Assembly (NCBI GenBank): GCA_021234155.1
Contig: JAJEKV010000002.1
Span: 42,089,203 to 42,153,202, forward strand
Length of the DNA: 64,000 nt
Origin: Isoetes taiwanensis
Taxonomy: Eukaryota > Streptophyta > Lycopodiopsida > Isoetales > Isoetaceae
Direction of reading: 5' to 3'
Below, piece after piece: positions 1-11,394 of this stretch. The notes under the pieces are model-generated. The model ran no database searches. It worked only from the letters and a program-made list of their open reading frames with translations, and had not been told where the DNA came from. Both the position numbers and the translations under genes were made by a program. Positions within the stretch are counted from its first letter, which is position 1. Each line of letters opens with the position of its first letter.

Positions 1-1364
1 CAAAGATATCACGGTCCCGGGGCGTATCTTTATCTTTGCATCGTCCTGCATACACGCATAACTCCGTGGCGTAATGCGCGATGTGTGTAGCCAGGTGGGT
101 AGCCCCTAGGGGGCAACTTGCTAGGTATGTGCATTTATCATTAATGTGCACATTTACCAATGTGCACATTTATTAAGGTGCACACCTTTCCATATGGGCA
201 CATTTTGCCACCTAGCCATTAAAGGCAAGTGGGCCCATTCCCAATTATCCCACATGCCTAGTCTATTTAGGAAGGGAAACCCTAACTTGCCCATTTTTCG
301 TTTCTAGGGTTTTAGAGCTTTGTTTTGGCTGCCCCAGGGGTCAAAACCGCCTCCCAGACTCTGTCTGAGAGAATTGCACCATTAGTTTCCCTTGATTCGA
401 GCAGTTCAGCAGGATGGTCGAACTCAGGTTCTTTAGTTCTTCTGTGATGTACATGGATGATGTATCTCTATGAACTCCTTGTATTGGGAAGGGGGGTAGA
501 GACCTAAAGCTTGGTAGTAGATGCTCCTAGGATAGCCTCTCTAGCACACTATAGATTCGGCCTGTGTACAAGAGCCCCACCAGGTTGTGGATGAAGGGGC
601 CAGACTGGCTTATAAGGAGGTTCGTGTTCTGACTCTTGAACGATCCCTATGGTGTGTTAGTGCTACCGGGGATCACTGTGGACTAGGCCTAATGGTTTGC
701 CACTGCGTGTGGGCAAGGCATGGGCTCGACACCCGTGGGGTGATGTGTCACCCTCCATTGGGTTCAAGTCGAATACGGGCAGTGGCCCTCTAGTCACCTT
801 GAGTCAGCATGTAGATCTCTGGAGGGAGTGATCCCTACCGCCCCATCGGGACCGGGAGATGCAACCCGGGGAATAGCCCCTTTGGCTATGCACCCGGCGG
901 CTCTGATCGAGTCCCAACACTTTTCACCCCTACTCGCAAAGTGTGCATGGGAGGGGCGGATGGAGTGGACAACCCTAAGCCATGTTCTTATGCCGCCCAA
1001 ATCCATTGCCATGAATTAAATGCGCAATGAACTCGAGTCCCAGCCGTCGATCATCCCTTTGAGTCTGAGCCTTGGGTAGGATTTCCCCATATGTATTGTG
1101 CTCATCTTTGTCTATGCAGATGTGATGATCCACCCTTCGAGGTGGATATGTGATGATATTGTATACTGACTTGTATGTTTACGCTTCCGCAGCTAGGTAG
1201 GCCCTGAGGGGGACGGGGTAAATGACCCCTTCACTCTTCCCAATCGGAACCCGCCACGCGGTTCGCGGTCATGTGGAGGGCCCCAGACGACATGGAGCTG
1301 GTATGGGGGAAGAACTCATGTTTGTATACGGTGAGTGCACCGTATATGAGCCGGGGACGTCACA
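1..1364 (+). repeat. Nearly complete LTR of a retrotransposon, plus orientation, cut by the window start
   Basis: The sequence matches, in reverse complement, the LTRs of the element at 44437-54171. Shared blocks include the CRE-like stretch ending GGGGACGTCACA at 1353-1364, the blocks around 480-560 and 1180-1300, and the start 'CAAAGATATCACGG', which in the other copy lies about 15 bases inside the LTR. So only some 15 bases are missing at the left. No primer-binding site (TGGTATCAGAGC) follows position 1364, so this is a 3' LTR or a solo LTR. Short open frames inside it are not genes. Confidence 0.8.
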
Positions 1365-2177
1365 GACATGGCGTTGGCTGGCATAGAACATCGGCTAGGG
1401 TTGTCCACTCCATCCGCCCCTCCTGTGCACACTTTGCAGATGAGTCGAATCATGCTATGGCATCACTATAGCCTTCCGGAGACGCAGACTCAAGGTACCA
1501 CCCTTCGAGCCCACTCCAGGGTTCATGAAGCCCTGGTCCGATGAGGCAGGTCAAGGAAGTGTCCCCTTCCAGGATCGCAGCGGTTCCATGGGTGAGCTAG
1601 AGAATACGTGCCGCATCAGCGACCCCCGCATCCATACCCGACTTACTCACCCTAAATCTACTCAAAGTACAGGGTGCCCCATACGGGTCACACCTCTGCA
1701 CCTAGGGAGTGTCAGACCCATACCCGGCCCTCTACGTGGCCAGGCCATCGCCCCTAGCCCACTGTAGGAGTCCCAGGAGCCTTGTATGTTCGTGCAAGAC
1801 CCCACCCCCACTTCACCACTGCGTCCCTTCTCTAGTGCTAAGCAATTCCATAGCATCCACAACTCAGTGATCTCTTGTGCTCAGGCCGCAATAATTGGGA
1901 GCTAAAGGAGCTACTAGGAGCATACTAAAGCATAAGGCACAGAGGTCTCTACCCCCCTCTAATCCCTGCTTTACGTCCATCCATTATCCTAATTAATCCA
2001 ATTAAAGATTAATTCCTTAATTATAGGTAATTAACCTTTAATAATTAATTTAGCATAGCTAAATTAATCCCTTTTAGGTCAACCCCCTAGGTTAAAATAC
2101 CCCATGGTGGCGTACCTCTACTGGGTGACGTGTCAGTATATTTATACGTATACCATATAAATACTTAAAACGTCACA
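1365..2177 (-). repeat. Partial LTR of the same family, opposite orientation
   Basis: From about 1375 the text is LTR sequence again but inverted. The stretch 'ccactccatccgcccctcc' at 1408-1426 corresponds to 44839-44857 of the LTR at 44437-46052. The copy ends with ...CGTCACA at 2171-2177, the outer end of a minus-strand LTR. The first roughly 370 bases of the LTR are missing at the junction with the plus-strand copy. Its middle (1500-1960) has diverged from the copy at 45 kb. A simple reading is a plus-strand LTR inserted into this minus-strand LTR, with the missing part lying left of the window. Confidence 0.65.
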
Positions 2178-2270
2178 GAATGAAAGAGCCAGAGGATAAA
2201 ATGCATTACCATAGTAGAACAAAAAGAAGCTGGAAGAAACGCCTTTAAGGAAATATCCTCTCACAGAAAT

Positions 2271-2681
2271 CTACCTGCAAGCGTTGAGAAATGTGACTCC
2301 CGAACAAACAAATTGCGGAAACATGTGATTCAAATCCAGATGGCAGATCGGCTTCTCTCCTGAAGACCTAACATGAGACTGTTGTTGCCAGCTTCGCCCT
2401 TTGAAGCCATGGAGGAGAATCACCCCAGCTATGATTACGGTCACAAAAATGCCAGTAACCTAAGGAAATAAAAAAACGTTTGTAATTATTGAATAAAAAA
2501 ACGGAATACAAAAATCAAACGTGTGCCTGGCATACAAAAATCAAAATTCTAAAATGTAAACAAGATCTAAAATGTAGCATATCAAATTTTAAATGGAACT
2601 GAAGGGTTTAGTGTCTGCAACACAGCATTTTACCTACTCCATAAACCACAATGAAGATCCACATACTTGCATCGAAACATG
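2271..2681 (-). CDS. Last two exons of an unrecognised single-pass membrane protein (partial)
   Basis: On the minus strand a frame opens at 2459 after a strong splice acceptor (T-rich tract then CCTTAG) and runs 62 codons to a stop at 2271-2273. It starts with a hydrophobic run (VTGIFVTVIIAGVILLHGF) and then has a polar tail with basic residues (KGRSWQQQ). An exon at 2681-2638, between acceptor CCAG and donor GTAGGT, joins it in phase and adds the first half of the same hydrophobic segment (MWIFIVVYG), giving one transmembrane helix of normal length. A further exon-like stretch lies at about 2780-2900 (GIKFSIERLGMGKKVHV, followed by donor GTGAGT), but its upstream half is in another frame, so the gene may be broken. 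I do not recognise the family. The splice calls are by eye. Confidence 0.4.
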
Positions 2682-3225
2682 CTGGAAGAACACGCCGAGA
2701 AGAATAAAAAAAGAACAGATGCCCTAAATCGTAAATCGAGATTTGCATAGCTGGTTTGATCAGCTTCTGTTGCATAGGGTGGAAAAATCGTCAACAAAAC
2801 TCACATGAACTTTCTTTCCCATTCCAAGCCGCTCAATAGAAAACTTAATGCCGCTCCATTTGCCTCAAGCTCCAGACCCGCTACCTCACAACATGTCTGA
2901 ATGGAAAAATGGAAATGCTGCTATTATAATGTACCCAAACATCGCTAAAAATCTTAATACCCAGGAGATATAACGCTAAGAATCATTGTTAAGAAAATGG
3001 AAAAAAATGAAACGGGAGGGATGATTAAGGAAGAAAAAAATTTGAACTCAAAGATGCACTCGCACTCAAAGACGCATGCATGGTATATCAAAATAGGGGT
3101 TTTCAGAAGGGTTTTCAGCAGCTAAAGAAATCCAAGGCAGCAAGCCAAGGCCAGCCTATGTTAAAGCAAAGGAAGTAGACGAAATAAAGGAATGAAATAT
3201 ACCTAGTTTTGCTGAAATCGTTGAA

Positions 3226-3559
3226 GAAACTTGCTGAAAATCTGTCTTGCCAAACCGGCTCCCTGGCACAAATTTTGATGTTATCCTCTGCAAAAAAGGG
3301 TAGAACAGGATCACATCAGAGAATAGAGAGCAGCAAAAATCCATGTAAAAAAACAAAGGCAAGAATCATACTCGATTGCTACAGGTAGATTGCTGAAATC
3401 TTGTCCTGCCCTTTTGATGCTTCCAAACCGGCTCCCTGGCACAAACTCTTCTTATGTTATCCCTCTGCAAAAAGGGGTAGAATAGGCCAGATCAGAGAAT
3501 AGAGAGCACCAAAAATCAATGTAAAAAAGGGAGCAAGAATCATACTCGATTTGCTACAG
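3226..3559. repeat. Diverged tandem duplication of about 165 bp
   Basis: Two successive copies share 'ccaaaccggctccctggcac', 'agagaatagagagca' and 'aagaatcatactcgatt'. The first copy is about 3226-3383 and the second about 3384-3559. On the minus strand each copy has a T-rich tract followed by TTGCAG and then AGG(G)ATAACAT, so it may be a duplicated small exon with its acceptor. No continuing protein frame was found. Confidence 0.6.
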
Positions 3560-4040
3560 CTCGATTGCTACAGCTCCAACTCGCTCCAAGCTCTCTTAGA
3601 CGAATGCAGAAAGTCCTTAAGCTGAAGAAAAAGATAAGATGCAGAGGACATAGGATGTTAGAGTGCTACCTGCTGCTCCAACGAACAGCAATGAACTGGA
3701 GAAAAAAATATCTAGCTGCACCCTGCACCCTCTCCAAAATCCAAGCACACTTTGATAACCCAGCATTGCTCCAACGATTGCTCCAGCTCTAGCATGCAAA
3801 CACCTTGATTCGTTTTGTACAAACCCTAAGCAAGGAAGCTGTTTCCATTGGAGCAGGCGGCCCATCATCAATCATCAGGGCGAGATCCACCGCCCAAAAT
3901 TTTATCTCAATCACCGTTCCAAATTTTCTTCGAAAGAACGCCGGAAAATCAAGATATGGCCGGAAAATATTTTTTTCTTCCAAAGGTCACGCCCTGAAAA
4001 GGGCACACCGGCATCAGCAAGAAACCCAAAAACTTTTTGA

Positions 4041-4115
4041 CTAGTAAACGTGTGCCCGGCGTTGCCGGGCTACCCAAAGTAGACTAGTAAATGTGTGCCC
4101 GGCGTTGCCGGGCTA
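4041..4115 (-). mobile_element. Two tandem Helitron-type 3' termini
   Basis: Read on the minus strand, each unit is a perfect 7-bp GC stem with a 3-base loop (GCCCGGC AAC GCCGGGC), then 9 bases, then CTAG, then a T of the flank. This is the layout of a Helitron 3' end (hairpin about 10 bases before CTRR, insertion between A and T). One CTAG is at 4041-4044 and the second at 4084-4087, 43 bases apart. Any element body would extend to higher coordinates. No helicase (RepHel) gene was seen there, so these belong to non-autonomous copies, or the second end replaced the first. Confidence 0.55.
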
Positions 4116-5090
4116 ATGTCTCTGGCATGTATTTTTACTCGGCCTTTAACATCCATATGTGCAACTTCAACAGTGCATGTTGATATTAGAAAAAATCGAC
4201 AATGTTTGCTTTTGTAATTATTTTTGTTATTCAGATTGTTTAACGATAGTATGATCAATGTATTAACTTTGTGTTTATAGATTTTAGAAGAGAAAAATAT
4301 GTATAAAAAGAAATGTGAGTGGTAGTTAAATCTACCTCTAAAAGATGGAAATTTGGAAAGATGAATCCAAAACTTGTGCTCAAAATGTCACTCTTAGCTG
4401 TAATACTTGTGAATTTTGCTAAGGGTCGAATGGCCACGTCACCACCCAGCGCCATTTTTCTTGATTTCCTTGTCTTTTTCGATTCAAACTCGTTCTTGAT
4501 CCTTTCCATCAGGGATTTTCCCTTCTGATCCGAATTACTCGCTACAGCTTGCAGGCCCTGTAGAGGCCCTGCAAAATTCGATCTCCTTATCATTTTCTCT
4601 ATGCATGGATACTAAATTTTTCACTATTCTGAAGCAGGATCAAAGAATTACCTGTGTCCTCCGAGCTCTGGGACAGTTTTCTTCTCAAGCAATTCTTCCC
4701 AGACACACTATTTAACCCTGAATTCTCAATTATACCATCCTCAGAAGAATTCGAAGCCGAAATCATTGAAGCTTGGGTGCTAGAATTCACAGGCAAAAAG
4801 AACATTTCGGCAACAGCAATCTTTCAGGTATTTTGTGGGTGGTCAGAAAGGAAAATCTCAGTTAAAATTTTCTCAGAATGATTATTCATACTTTCAAATC
4901 TCTCGAGACCTTCTGGCATAAATTTGGTTTTTCTGTCCCTCATAGTTTTTAGATAGATCTTTTTCCAATTTGATCTCTGTTTTTCCCCTCTTCCTTTCTT
5001 ATTTTTCCATTCCTCTGCTCTTGCTTCTGATAGCCTTACTTTATTTGCTCTGCATTAATGGCGTATTTTCCCCCAAAAAATAAAAAATAA
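4116..5090. other. Non-coding stretch leading into LINE-1
   Basis: No convincing gene. The only frames are short and have no recognisable domain. The distal part (from about 4600) is probably the 5' leader of LINE-1, because the ORF1 protein begins at 5091, but I could not define the element's 5' end or a target duplication. Confidence 0.4.
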
Positions 5091-6860
5091 TTGCAATGCC
5101 CGTCAGCCCTAGATTCAAATTCTCTCTCACTCCTTCATAGTTTTATGCTCTTCCCGGCTGCTCAAAGGGACTCTCTTCTCACTCAGTTAAGTGCATTCCA
5201 CCTTGATCCATCAAAATTTATCAAATTTGGTGATTTTGCTAACCGGGATCCTCTGTCAAAAGATATGCATCACTTCAGCCCATATGCTCCTAATTGGGAT
5301 ACGCTCTCTCTGGACCCAAGGGGAACTCTTACTCTGCGAAGATTGGATGCTTCTGGAGTGCCAATTCCTCTCTTTCCGAGACCAACCCAACCAACCATCT
5401 CAGACGAGCAATTGGCTTTGGATTTTGAGCTTCAACAATCAAGAGCCCCCACAAATATTGAGCTTTTCAGAGGTATTCATTTAAACTCTCCTTTGATTGC
5501 CTCGAAAATTGATTCTTTATCAAAGCTTGCTGTTGTTGCCAAAGTTGATTCCACTGGTATAAAAATAGAAAAACTTTGGGACCATCTCCTAAGGCTTCAC
5601 AAGGGCATTGTCATAAATTCTATCTACTGGCTAAGTTATCCATACATCCTGGTGGAATGTGGTTGCTCCAGGACTGCAAATTTCTTGCTTAAGCTTGGCC
5701 TCACAACATGTGACACTTCCCAAATATCCTTTTTAAAATGGAATGCCACCTTACCTCTAAATGAATTCAGTAAGTTTCATATAGCTTCTATCACCATGAG
5801 TGAGCTCAGTTCCATATATTGGAATGAAGACTGCTTCCAGTCTATCTTTAGCACCATTGGTACCTATTTGACCACAGAATACTCCACATATAAACCACCA
5901 AAATGCTTCATTCAGCTGGACATCACCAAAGCCATTCCCACTGCCATATCCTTTATAGATTTCTTTGGGAAAACCTCTATCCTTCAACTTAGATGGGTAG
6001 GACTACCAAATCTTTGCCAGACATGCAACTCAAGACATAAAGTAGGCAGTGAATGTATACTGCTTCAAAATGAAGCAAAAACATATGATATTCCAGAAAA
6101 AGGGATTGTTGATGCTGGGCCACCCAATCAAGCAGCTACCTCAACATTTCCAAACAGATTGGGATCCAATCAACATACAGCAATGGACACTAATAGGCCA
6201 GATCATAATACTCATTGGCATCAAAATGGATGGAACAAAGTCAATGGCAGTACAAAAAGAATCCAAAAACATAGAAATGCTAGGACTTTGGCACAGCAAA
6301 AATCTGATCTCAGCTACAGCTCTCAGATATCTGCCATAACATCATCTTCTGACAAGCAAATGAAGATTAAGGTTCTAAACAAAGGGATCTTCATCAAGGA
6401 AGATCGACCTTCAGGTTGTCAGGATAAACCTATTTTGGCAACAAAACAGTCTTCTGAGATGGCTAAAATAAATAAAGTAAACATTGAGCATAACAGGTAT
6501 ATGCTAAAAGGAAAAGGTAAAGCCTCACTTTTGCCTCCAAAAGTTGATTTGCATAAGACTCTTTCAAACATTATGAAGGATTCCAGGCAAATTATCAGTC
6601 AACAACCACTATCAAGCAAAGGATCTGCTGATATCCAAGTTGGAAACAAAAATACAGCTTCTTCTAATATGACAATTACTGAGAGAAGTAAATCTATTTC
6701 ACAAGGTTTGAATGGGGTTTCATTACTTAATGAAAAAGGTATCGACCACAAAGAAAAGGGCAGCCAGATTACATCAACATCAACTGAGTTTTCTCCAGCT
6801 CCAGCCAAGGTTCCACAACACCATAATACTTTGGATCACCAAGACATTGAACCTGAATGA
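5091..6860 (+). CDS. LINE-1 ORF1 protein, proximal part (nucleic-acid binding)
   Basis: This 589-codon frame is the ORF1 of a plant L1-type LINE, the RNA-binding partner of the ORF2 enzyme in the retrotransposition particle. The first 330 residues look like a DUF4283-type domain. Near residues 305-325 there is a zinc-knuckle of the form C-x2-C-x3-H-x5-C (CQTCNSRHKVGSEC), as expected after that domain. The remainder is low-complexity and rich in Ser, Lys and Asn, as usual for the ORF1 linker. The frame stops at 6858-6860, but the protein continues in the +1 frame (next entry). Upstream Mets are absent in this frame, so the start at 5091 is reasonable. Confidence 0.75.
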   Translation: MQCPSALDSNSLSLLHSFMLFPAAQRDSLLTQLSAFHLDPSKFIKFGDFANRDPLSKDMHHFSPYAPNWDTLSLDPRGTLTLRRLDASGVPIPLFPRPTQPTISDEQLALDFELQQSRAPTNIELFRGIHLNSPLIASKIDSLSKLAVVAKVDSTGIKIEKLWDHLLRLHKGIVINSIYWLSYPYILVECGCSRTANFLLKLGLTTCDTSQISFLKWNATLPLNEFSKFHIASITMSELSSIYWNEDCFQSIFSTIGTYLTTEYSTYKPPKCFIQLDITKAIPTAISFIDFFGKTSILQLRWVGLPNLCQTCNSRHKVGSECILLQNEAKTYDIPEKGIVDAGPPNQAATSTFPNRLGSNQHTAMDTNRPDHNTHWHQNGWNKVNGSTKRIQKHRNARTLAQQKSDLSYSSQISAITSSSDKQMKIKVLNKGIFIKEDRPSGCQDKPILATKQSSEMAKINKVNIEHNRYMLKGKGKASLLPPKVDLHKTLSNIMKDSRQIISQQPLSSKGSADIQVGNKNTASSNMTITERSKSISQGLNGVSLLNEKGIDHKEKGSQITSTSTEFSPAPAKVPQHHNTLDHQDIEPE

Positions 6861-7869
6861 GATGCTACTTGATACACTGAAAGTATCAAATTCCTTTGCC
6901 ATTCTTGCAGATATGCCAGATGATCCTGGTGCTGATAAAATTGCAGATGAAACCTGTATTGGTCCCATTGAGACAACCTCTCTTCACTCTCAACTTGAAA
7001 ACACACCTCCATATACATCCATCACACATCCCATCCAAAATATTGCATTCCCATTCGAAACTGCACTTGATCCCCTCTTTTTACATGTTGACCTCTCTGA
7101 AACCTCTGAATCATCCTTACCCCCTACTAAGAATGCAGCCATTTCCCCAAAGATAGCTCAGCAATTGCAGGAATTAATGACAGACACTGAGGTATTGCCA
7201 GATCCTTCTAAACAGATGTCAGTGGCCCCAAAGGATAGAGATGAACAGATTAGAAATATCTCAAAGGGTTGGGAACACAATTTGCTGCATACAGATCATG
7301 AGCACACAGTAGTAACAGCAACAGCATGTGATCAGCACCAATCAGAGAAAACAACAGGAAATAATGCAAACTCCTCCCTACATCAATTGAGATCTACAGA
7401 GTCACCATACTTGGAACAAGCTACTACCAGGCAAGATCTTTCCACTCTAAAAGTTGCAGATAATTTGTTACTTAACTGCTCTATTATGGATAATAATGTG
7501 GATAATAATGTAATTACCCCCACAAACTTCACTGATTCTTCTTTAGCTGAGACTGTAGTCCATGAATGTTGCAAATCCAAATTCTGGCAGTGCTCTCACT
7601 CTGACATAATATCTAAAGAAAACAACTCTGCAGAACCTCACTCTGACAAAGAAAATGCCCCTGACCTCCATATTTCAAACACTGATAACCTATGGGATGG
7701 AGATATTTATTTGCTTGCTCATCAGGACAGTCCTATTGTTGACCACTCAACCAACAAATCCTCCAACAGAAATGGAAAGAAAAAGGGGAAAAACATTCTT
7801 GGACAAATCCAAAACACACCTGCAGCCAATACTCGACAAAAAACCAAAAGGGCTAGCAAATTCCACTAG
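6841..7869 (+). pseudogene. LINE-1 ORF1, distal part in a shifted frame
   Basis: After a frame change near 6840-6865 the ORF1 product continues for about 340 codons to a TAG at 7867-7869. It opens with the stretch KVSNSFAILADMPDD, a typical end-of-ORF1 'nsFaiL' motif of plant LINEs. The rest is acidic, Ser/Thr-rich and low complexity. A one-base indel is the simplest cause. A programmed frameshift cannot be excluded, but no slippery site stands out. The end lies 34 bases before the ORF2 start. Confidence 0.6.
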
Positions 7870-7903
7870 CCATCCCCTAGATTGCTTTATTCTTAAATTC
7901 ACC

Positions 7904-10900
7904 ATGAAGATTCTCAGTTGGAATCTCAGGGGTATCAAAGGCCCTTTAAAAAGAAGACGGGCAATCTCTCAAATCAGAAGTTATGATGCAGATATCATCC
8001 TTCTTCAGGAGCTAAGACTTCCTAGCTTCGAATGCTCAAACTTAGCAGATTGGATTGGCCCTGGCTTTTCATCTATTTGGACTGAGGCCAATGGTACCTC
8101 TGGTGGCCTTTGCATTATTTGGAGACATCTTGTCCATAGCTATGTTCATACTAGCCCTTGCAGATCCTGGCAATCTGTCATTTACAAGCATAATGATTTT
8201 AGCTTTGGAATTATAAACATTTATGCTTCCACTAATTCAAGAATTAGAGCTAATACTTGGCCCATGGTTAGCAATTTTATTGCATCTCAAGACTGTGACA
8301 CTTGGATCATGGCAGGGGATTTTAATAACACTCCTACTTGGGATATGAAGATAGGAAAAAATCTTAACATGTCATCTGAAGAGATTTCACAATGGGATCA
8401 AATGCTTGATAGGCACTTCTTTCAGCATATCCCCTCCTCTACCTCTGCCTACACTTGGTCTAACAAGCAAGAAGGAAATAGCAGGGTCTACTGTGCTCTA
8501 GACAGGTTCTACATAAATAACACTCAGAATGATATCTGGAATAACTGTCTGGTCAGCAGTGATGAGTGCACATCTATATCTGATCACCAGCCTCAATTCT
8601 TCACTATCAATCACACTCTATCCGTTAAGAGGCATGGCAATACCCCTTTTAAGCTGAATTGCTCCCTTCTCGACTCTGATACTTTCTGCAAGGATTTCAT
8701 TGCCTTCTATGAAAGTCTCCCCAAAGTTAGATCTACAAATTCTATGAAAGCCTTTTATGCCAACTTAAAAGATTCCAAGATCTGGATCAAACAGTGGTCG
8801 AAGAGTCTACATGAAAGCAAGCAAGCAGAAAAAAGAGCCTATCTTAAAGAAATGAAAGAGGTAAGAATGCAGCTGCAGGAGGACCCCCTTAATATTGAGC
8901 TTCATTGGCAAGAAGGAAATCTTGAAAGGGTTATCAAAACAATTGAAGAGATGGAAGCAAAAGGAGCATCCATCAGATGCAAAATCAAGTATCTTTCCAA
9001 CATGGACCATGGAAATTCCAAGTTCTTTTACAGAGTTGCCAAATCTAGACTTCTGAAGAGTCAACTGACCACTGTCAAAGATGAAAATGGTAATATCTTC
9101 ACAGATCAAAAAGAAATTTCCAATTTCTTTTGCTCCAATTATGAGAATATTTTCTCCCAACCTATAGACAGCTCTGTACAAACTGTTGAAGCCAAAGCTT
9201 TTACTGATCTCATTGAAAATAATGGTCTCCATAGTAATTTGATCATGACCCCCTCTATAGATGCTATCCCCACTGCAGATGAGATCTTCTCTATCCTAAA
9301 GAGTCTTGCCAAAGGCAAAAGCCCTGGCCCTGATGGTCTTCCCCCCGAATTCTACATTAGATTCTGGGATACTATTAAAAATGATTTCATGCACATGATC
9401 AAGGGTTTTTGGAATTCCAACCATCTGCATCCTGCTCTATCTTCTGGCCTTATCACTCTTATCCCTAAAGTTGACAATCCTCAGTCTTTCTCAGACTGGA
9501 GGCCTATCTCTTTAACAAACTCCACTTATAAGGTCTGTGCTAAGATTATAGCTAACAGGGTAAAAGCTCATCTTCAAGAGGTCATCAGCCAGAATCAATC
9601 TGCTTTTCTCCCAAACAGATATATCCTAGATAACTATATTGCAGCCGTGGAAGGAATGCATTGGAACAATCTAACTAAACAAAATTGTATCTTATTGAAG
9701 TTATATTTTTCAAAAGCCTTTGACACTGTAAGGTGGAATTTCTTAGAGTTCTCCCTGCAAAAACTGGGCTTTAGTGAAAAGATTATTAAGCTAATCTTGG
9801 GATTAAATTCTAGATCCCAATCAACTGTTCTTGTGAATGGTTCCCCTGGATATTTCTTCCCTCTGGCTCGAGGTGTCAGACAAGGTTGCCCCCTAGCCCC
9901 TTATCTCTTTCTGGCTGTAGCAGAGATGCTAACTAGAGTGATTATACATCAACAGTCTGTGGGAAATATAGTTGGTCTGAATCTTCCTGATAATACTTCC
10001 AACCTTTCCATTCTGCAATATGCAGATGACTCCTTCAGCTTCCTCAAGAATGAGTCAAGCATCATTGCCAACTTCCTGAACATAATTCACATCTTTGGAG
10101 CAGCCTCTGGGATACATCTCAACAGAAACAAATGCACAATTATTGGGGATTTAGATGTTGATAGTATTGCTGGCATCAAGTGCATCAAATCAACTGAGAC
10201 AACCAACCTTTTGGGTATGCCTTTGTCCCTCAATCCCAGTCTCAAAGGACTATGGACACCTATTGTTTCCAGAATCAGAAAAAAGCTAGGCAATTATGGA
10301 AATTGTCTTTCACTAGCAGGGAGAACCATAATTGCTAATTCTGTTCTTGCTGCCTCCCACATTTATTACTCCTCTGCCCTCTTAGCTCCAAAATGCATCT
10401 ATCAACAAATCGAGAGAATTGTCAGAAACTTCATCTGGAAGAAGCACCATATGGTTAACTGGAACACTATTACCAGAAGCAAGAAGCAGGGTGGCATAGG
10501 ATGTAAGAACTTGGCTCTTCAGGGCTATGCTTTGGCTGGAAAATATATCTGGAAATCCCTGTTCCTGCAGAATAATCCAGCCACATTATTTATCAAATAC
10601 TGGCTTTCTTGCAGTCATCCTAAAGGACATCTTTCTATCAGTCATGATCTGCCTTCATCAACTTTCACAACTCTGAAACCTGCATCAAACATATCTCCTC
10701 TTATGAGAGGCATTATCTTGGCTTGGAACAAAGTTTACATTAACTTTGAACATTCAAGTATTCAGAATAGCCACTCGAGCACAAGCATTTTTTGGAATCC
10801 TAATCTTTCCAGAGACAATATTACTCCTTTGGCTATTAAACATCCTAAGTTGTACAAAAAGTGGACAGGTTATGGTATTTCAAAGCTTGGTGATTTATGG

Positions 10901-11221
10901 GTTCAAACAAGATGGATTTCCTGGACAAATCTGAAAAATAGGATCAGAGGCAGCTCATCTGATAAGCTTCTGTTTAGATTCATCAGGCAAAAACTTAGCA
11001 ATATCAATCTCCTTGACAATCCTGTCACTGCTGATTGGTCCATTATGGGTAAGCCTAGCTACAATGTTTCCAAGGTCTACACCTGTTTAAATATGCCCCA
11101 CCAGCCCTCCAAATCTAAACTTTATTGGGGACTCTCTGATGATTCTGAAAATAGGCTTTTTAAAAATATTTGGAATTCATACTTGCCCCCAAAGATTTTC
11201 TACTTTATCTGGCAAATCTAG
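7904..11221 (+). pseudogene. LINE-1 ORF2: endonuclease-reverse transcriptase with a dead active site
   Basis: ORF2 would nick target DNA and copy the LINE RNA. I take the start at ATG 7904 because MKILSWNLRGIKG is the usual N-terminus; the frame runs 1105 codons. The AP-like endonuclease (about residues 1-230) keeps SWN, QEL, GDFNN and SDH. Reverse transcriptase blocks follow: GKSPGPDGLPPEFY, SAFLPNRYILDN, GVRQGCPLAPYLF and the catalytic YADD at 10018-10029. The motif A aspartate is replaced: the text reads LLKLYFSKAFD, where LINEs have D in place of that Y (codon tat at 9703-9705, one base from gat). The frame ends at FIWQI with a stop, and the zf-RVT end continues in another frame. The copy cannot be an active polymerase. 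Confidence 0.85.
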
Positions 11222-11394
11222 AAACTTTAGCAATGCACTCGAATTCTTTAACAAATCTTGTGCATCCCAACTGCCCTCTTGGTTGCAACAATGTTGAATC
11301 TCCCTTAATCATTTTATCACACCTAACCCGTATATTAAGTAAAATATTAAAAAGAGTCCTCCAAATTGGACAAACAATGCAATTTAATTTATGA
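11170..11394 (+). pseudogene. LINE-1 ORF2 tail: decayed zf-RVT domain in a shifted frame
   Basis: In the frame one base off ORF2, the text after LPPK(I)FYFIWQI continues as LETLAMHSNSLTNLVHPNCP and then LGCNNVESPLIILSHL. This is the position and partial pattern of the LINE C-terminal zinc finger (C..C..E..H), but the second cysteine spacing is wrong and the final H/C pair is lost. LINE-1 homology fades after this, into AT-rich sequence. Confidence 0.55.

Noticed and set aside
765-790. B-box-like word 'gggttcaagtcgaa'
   Set aside because: It is inside an LTR, recurs there in the other copies, and has no matching A box.
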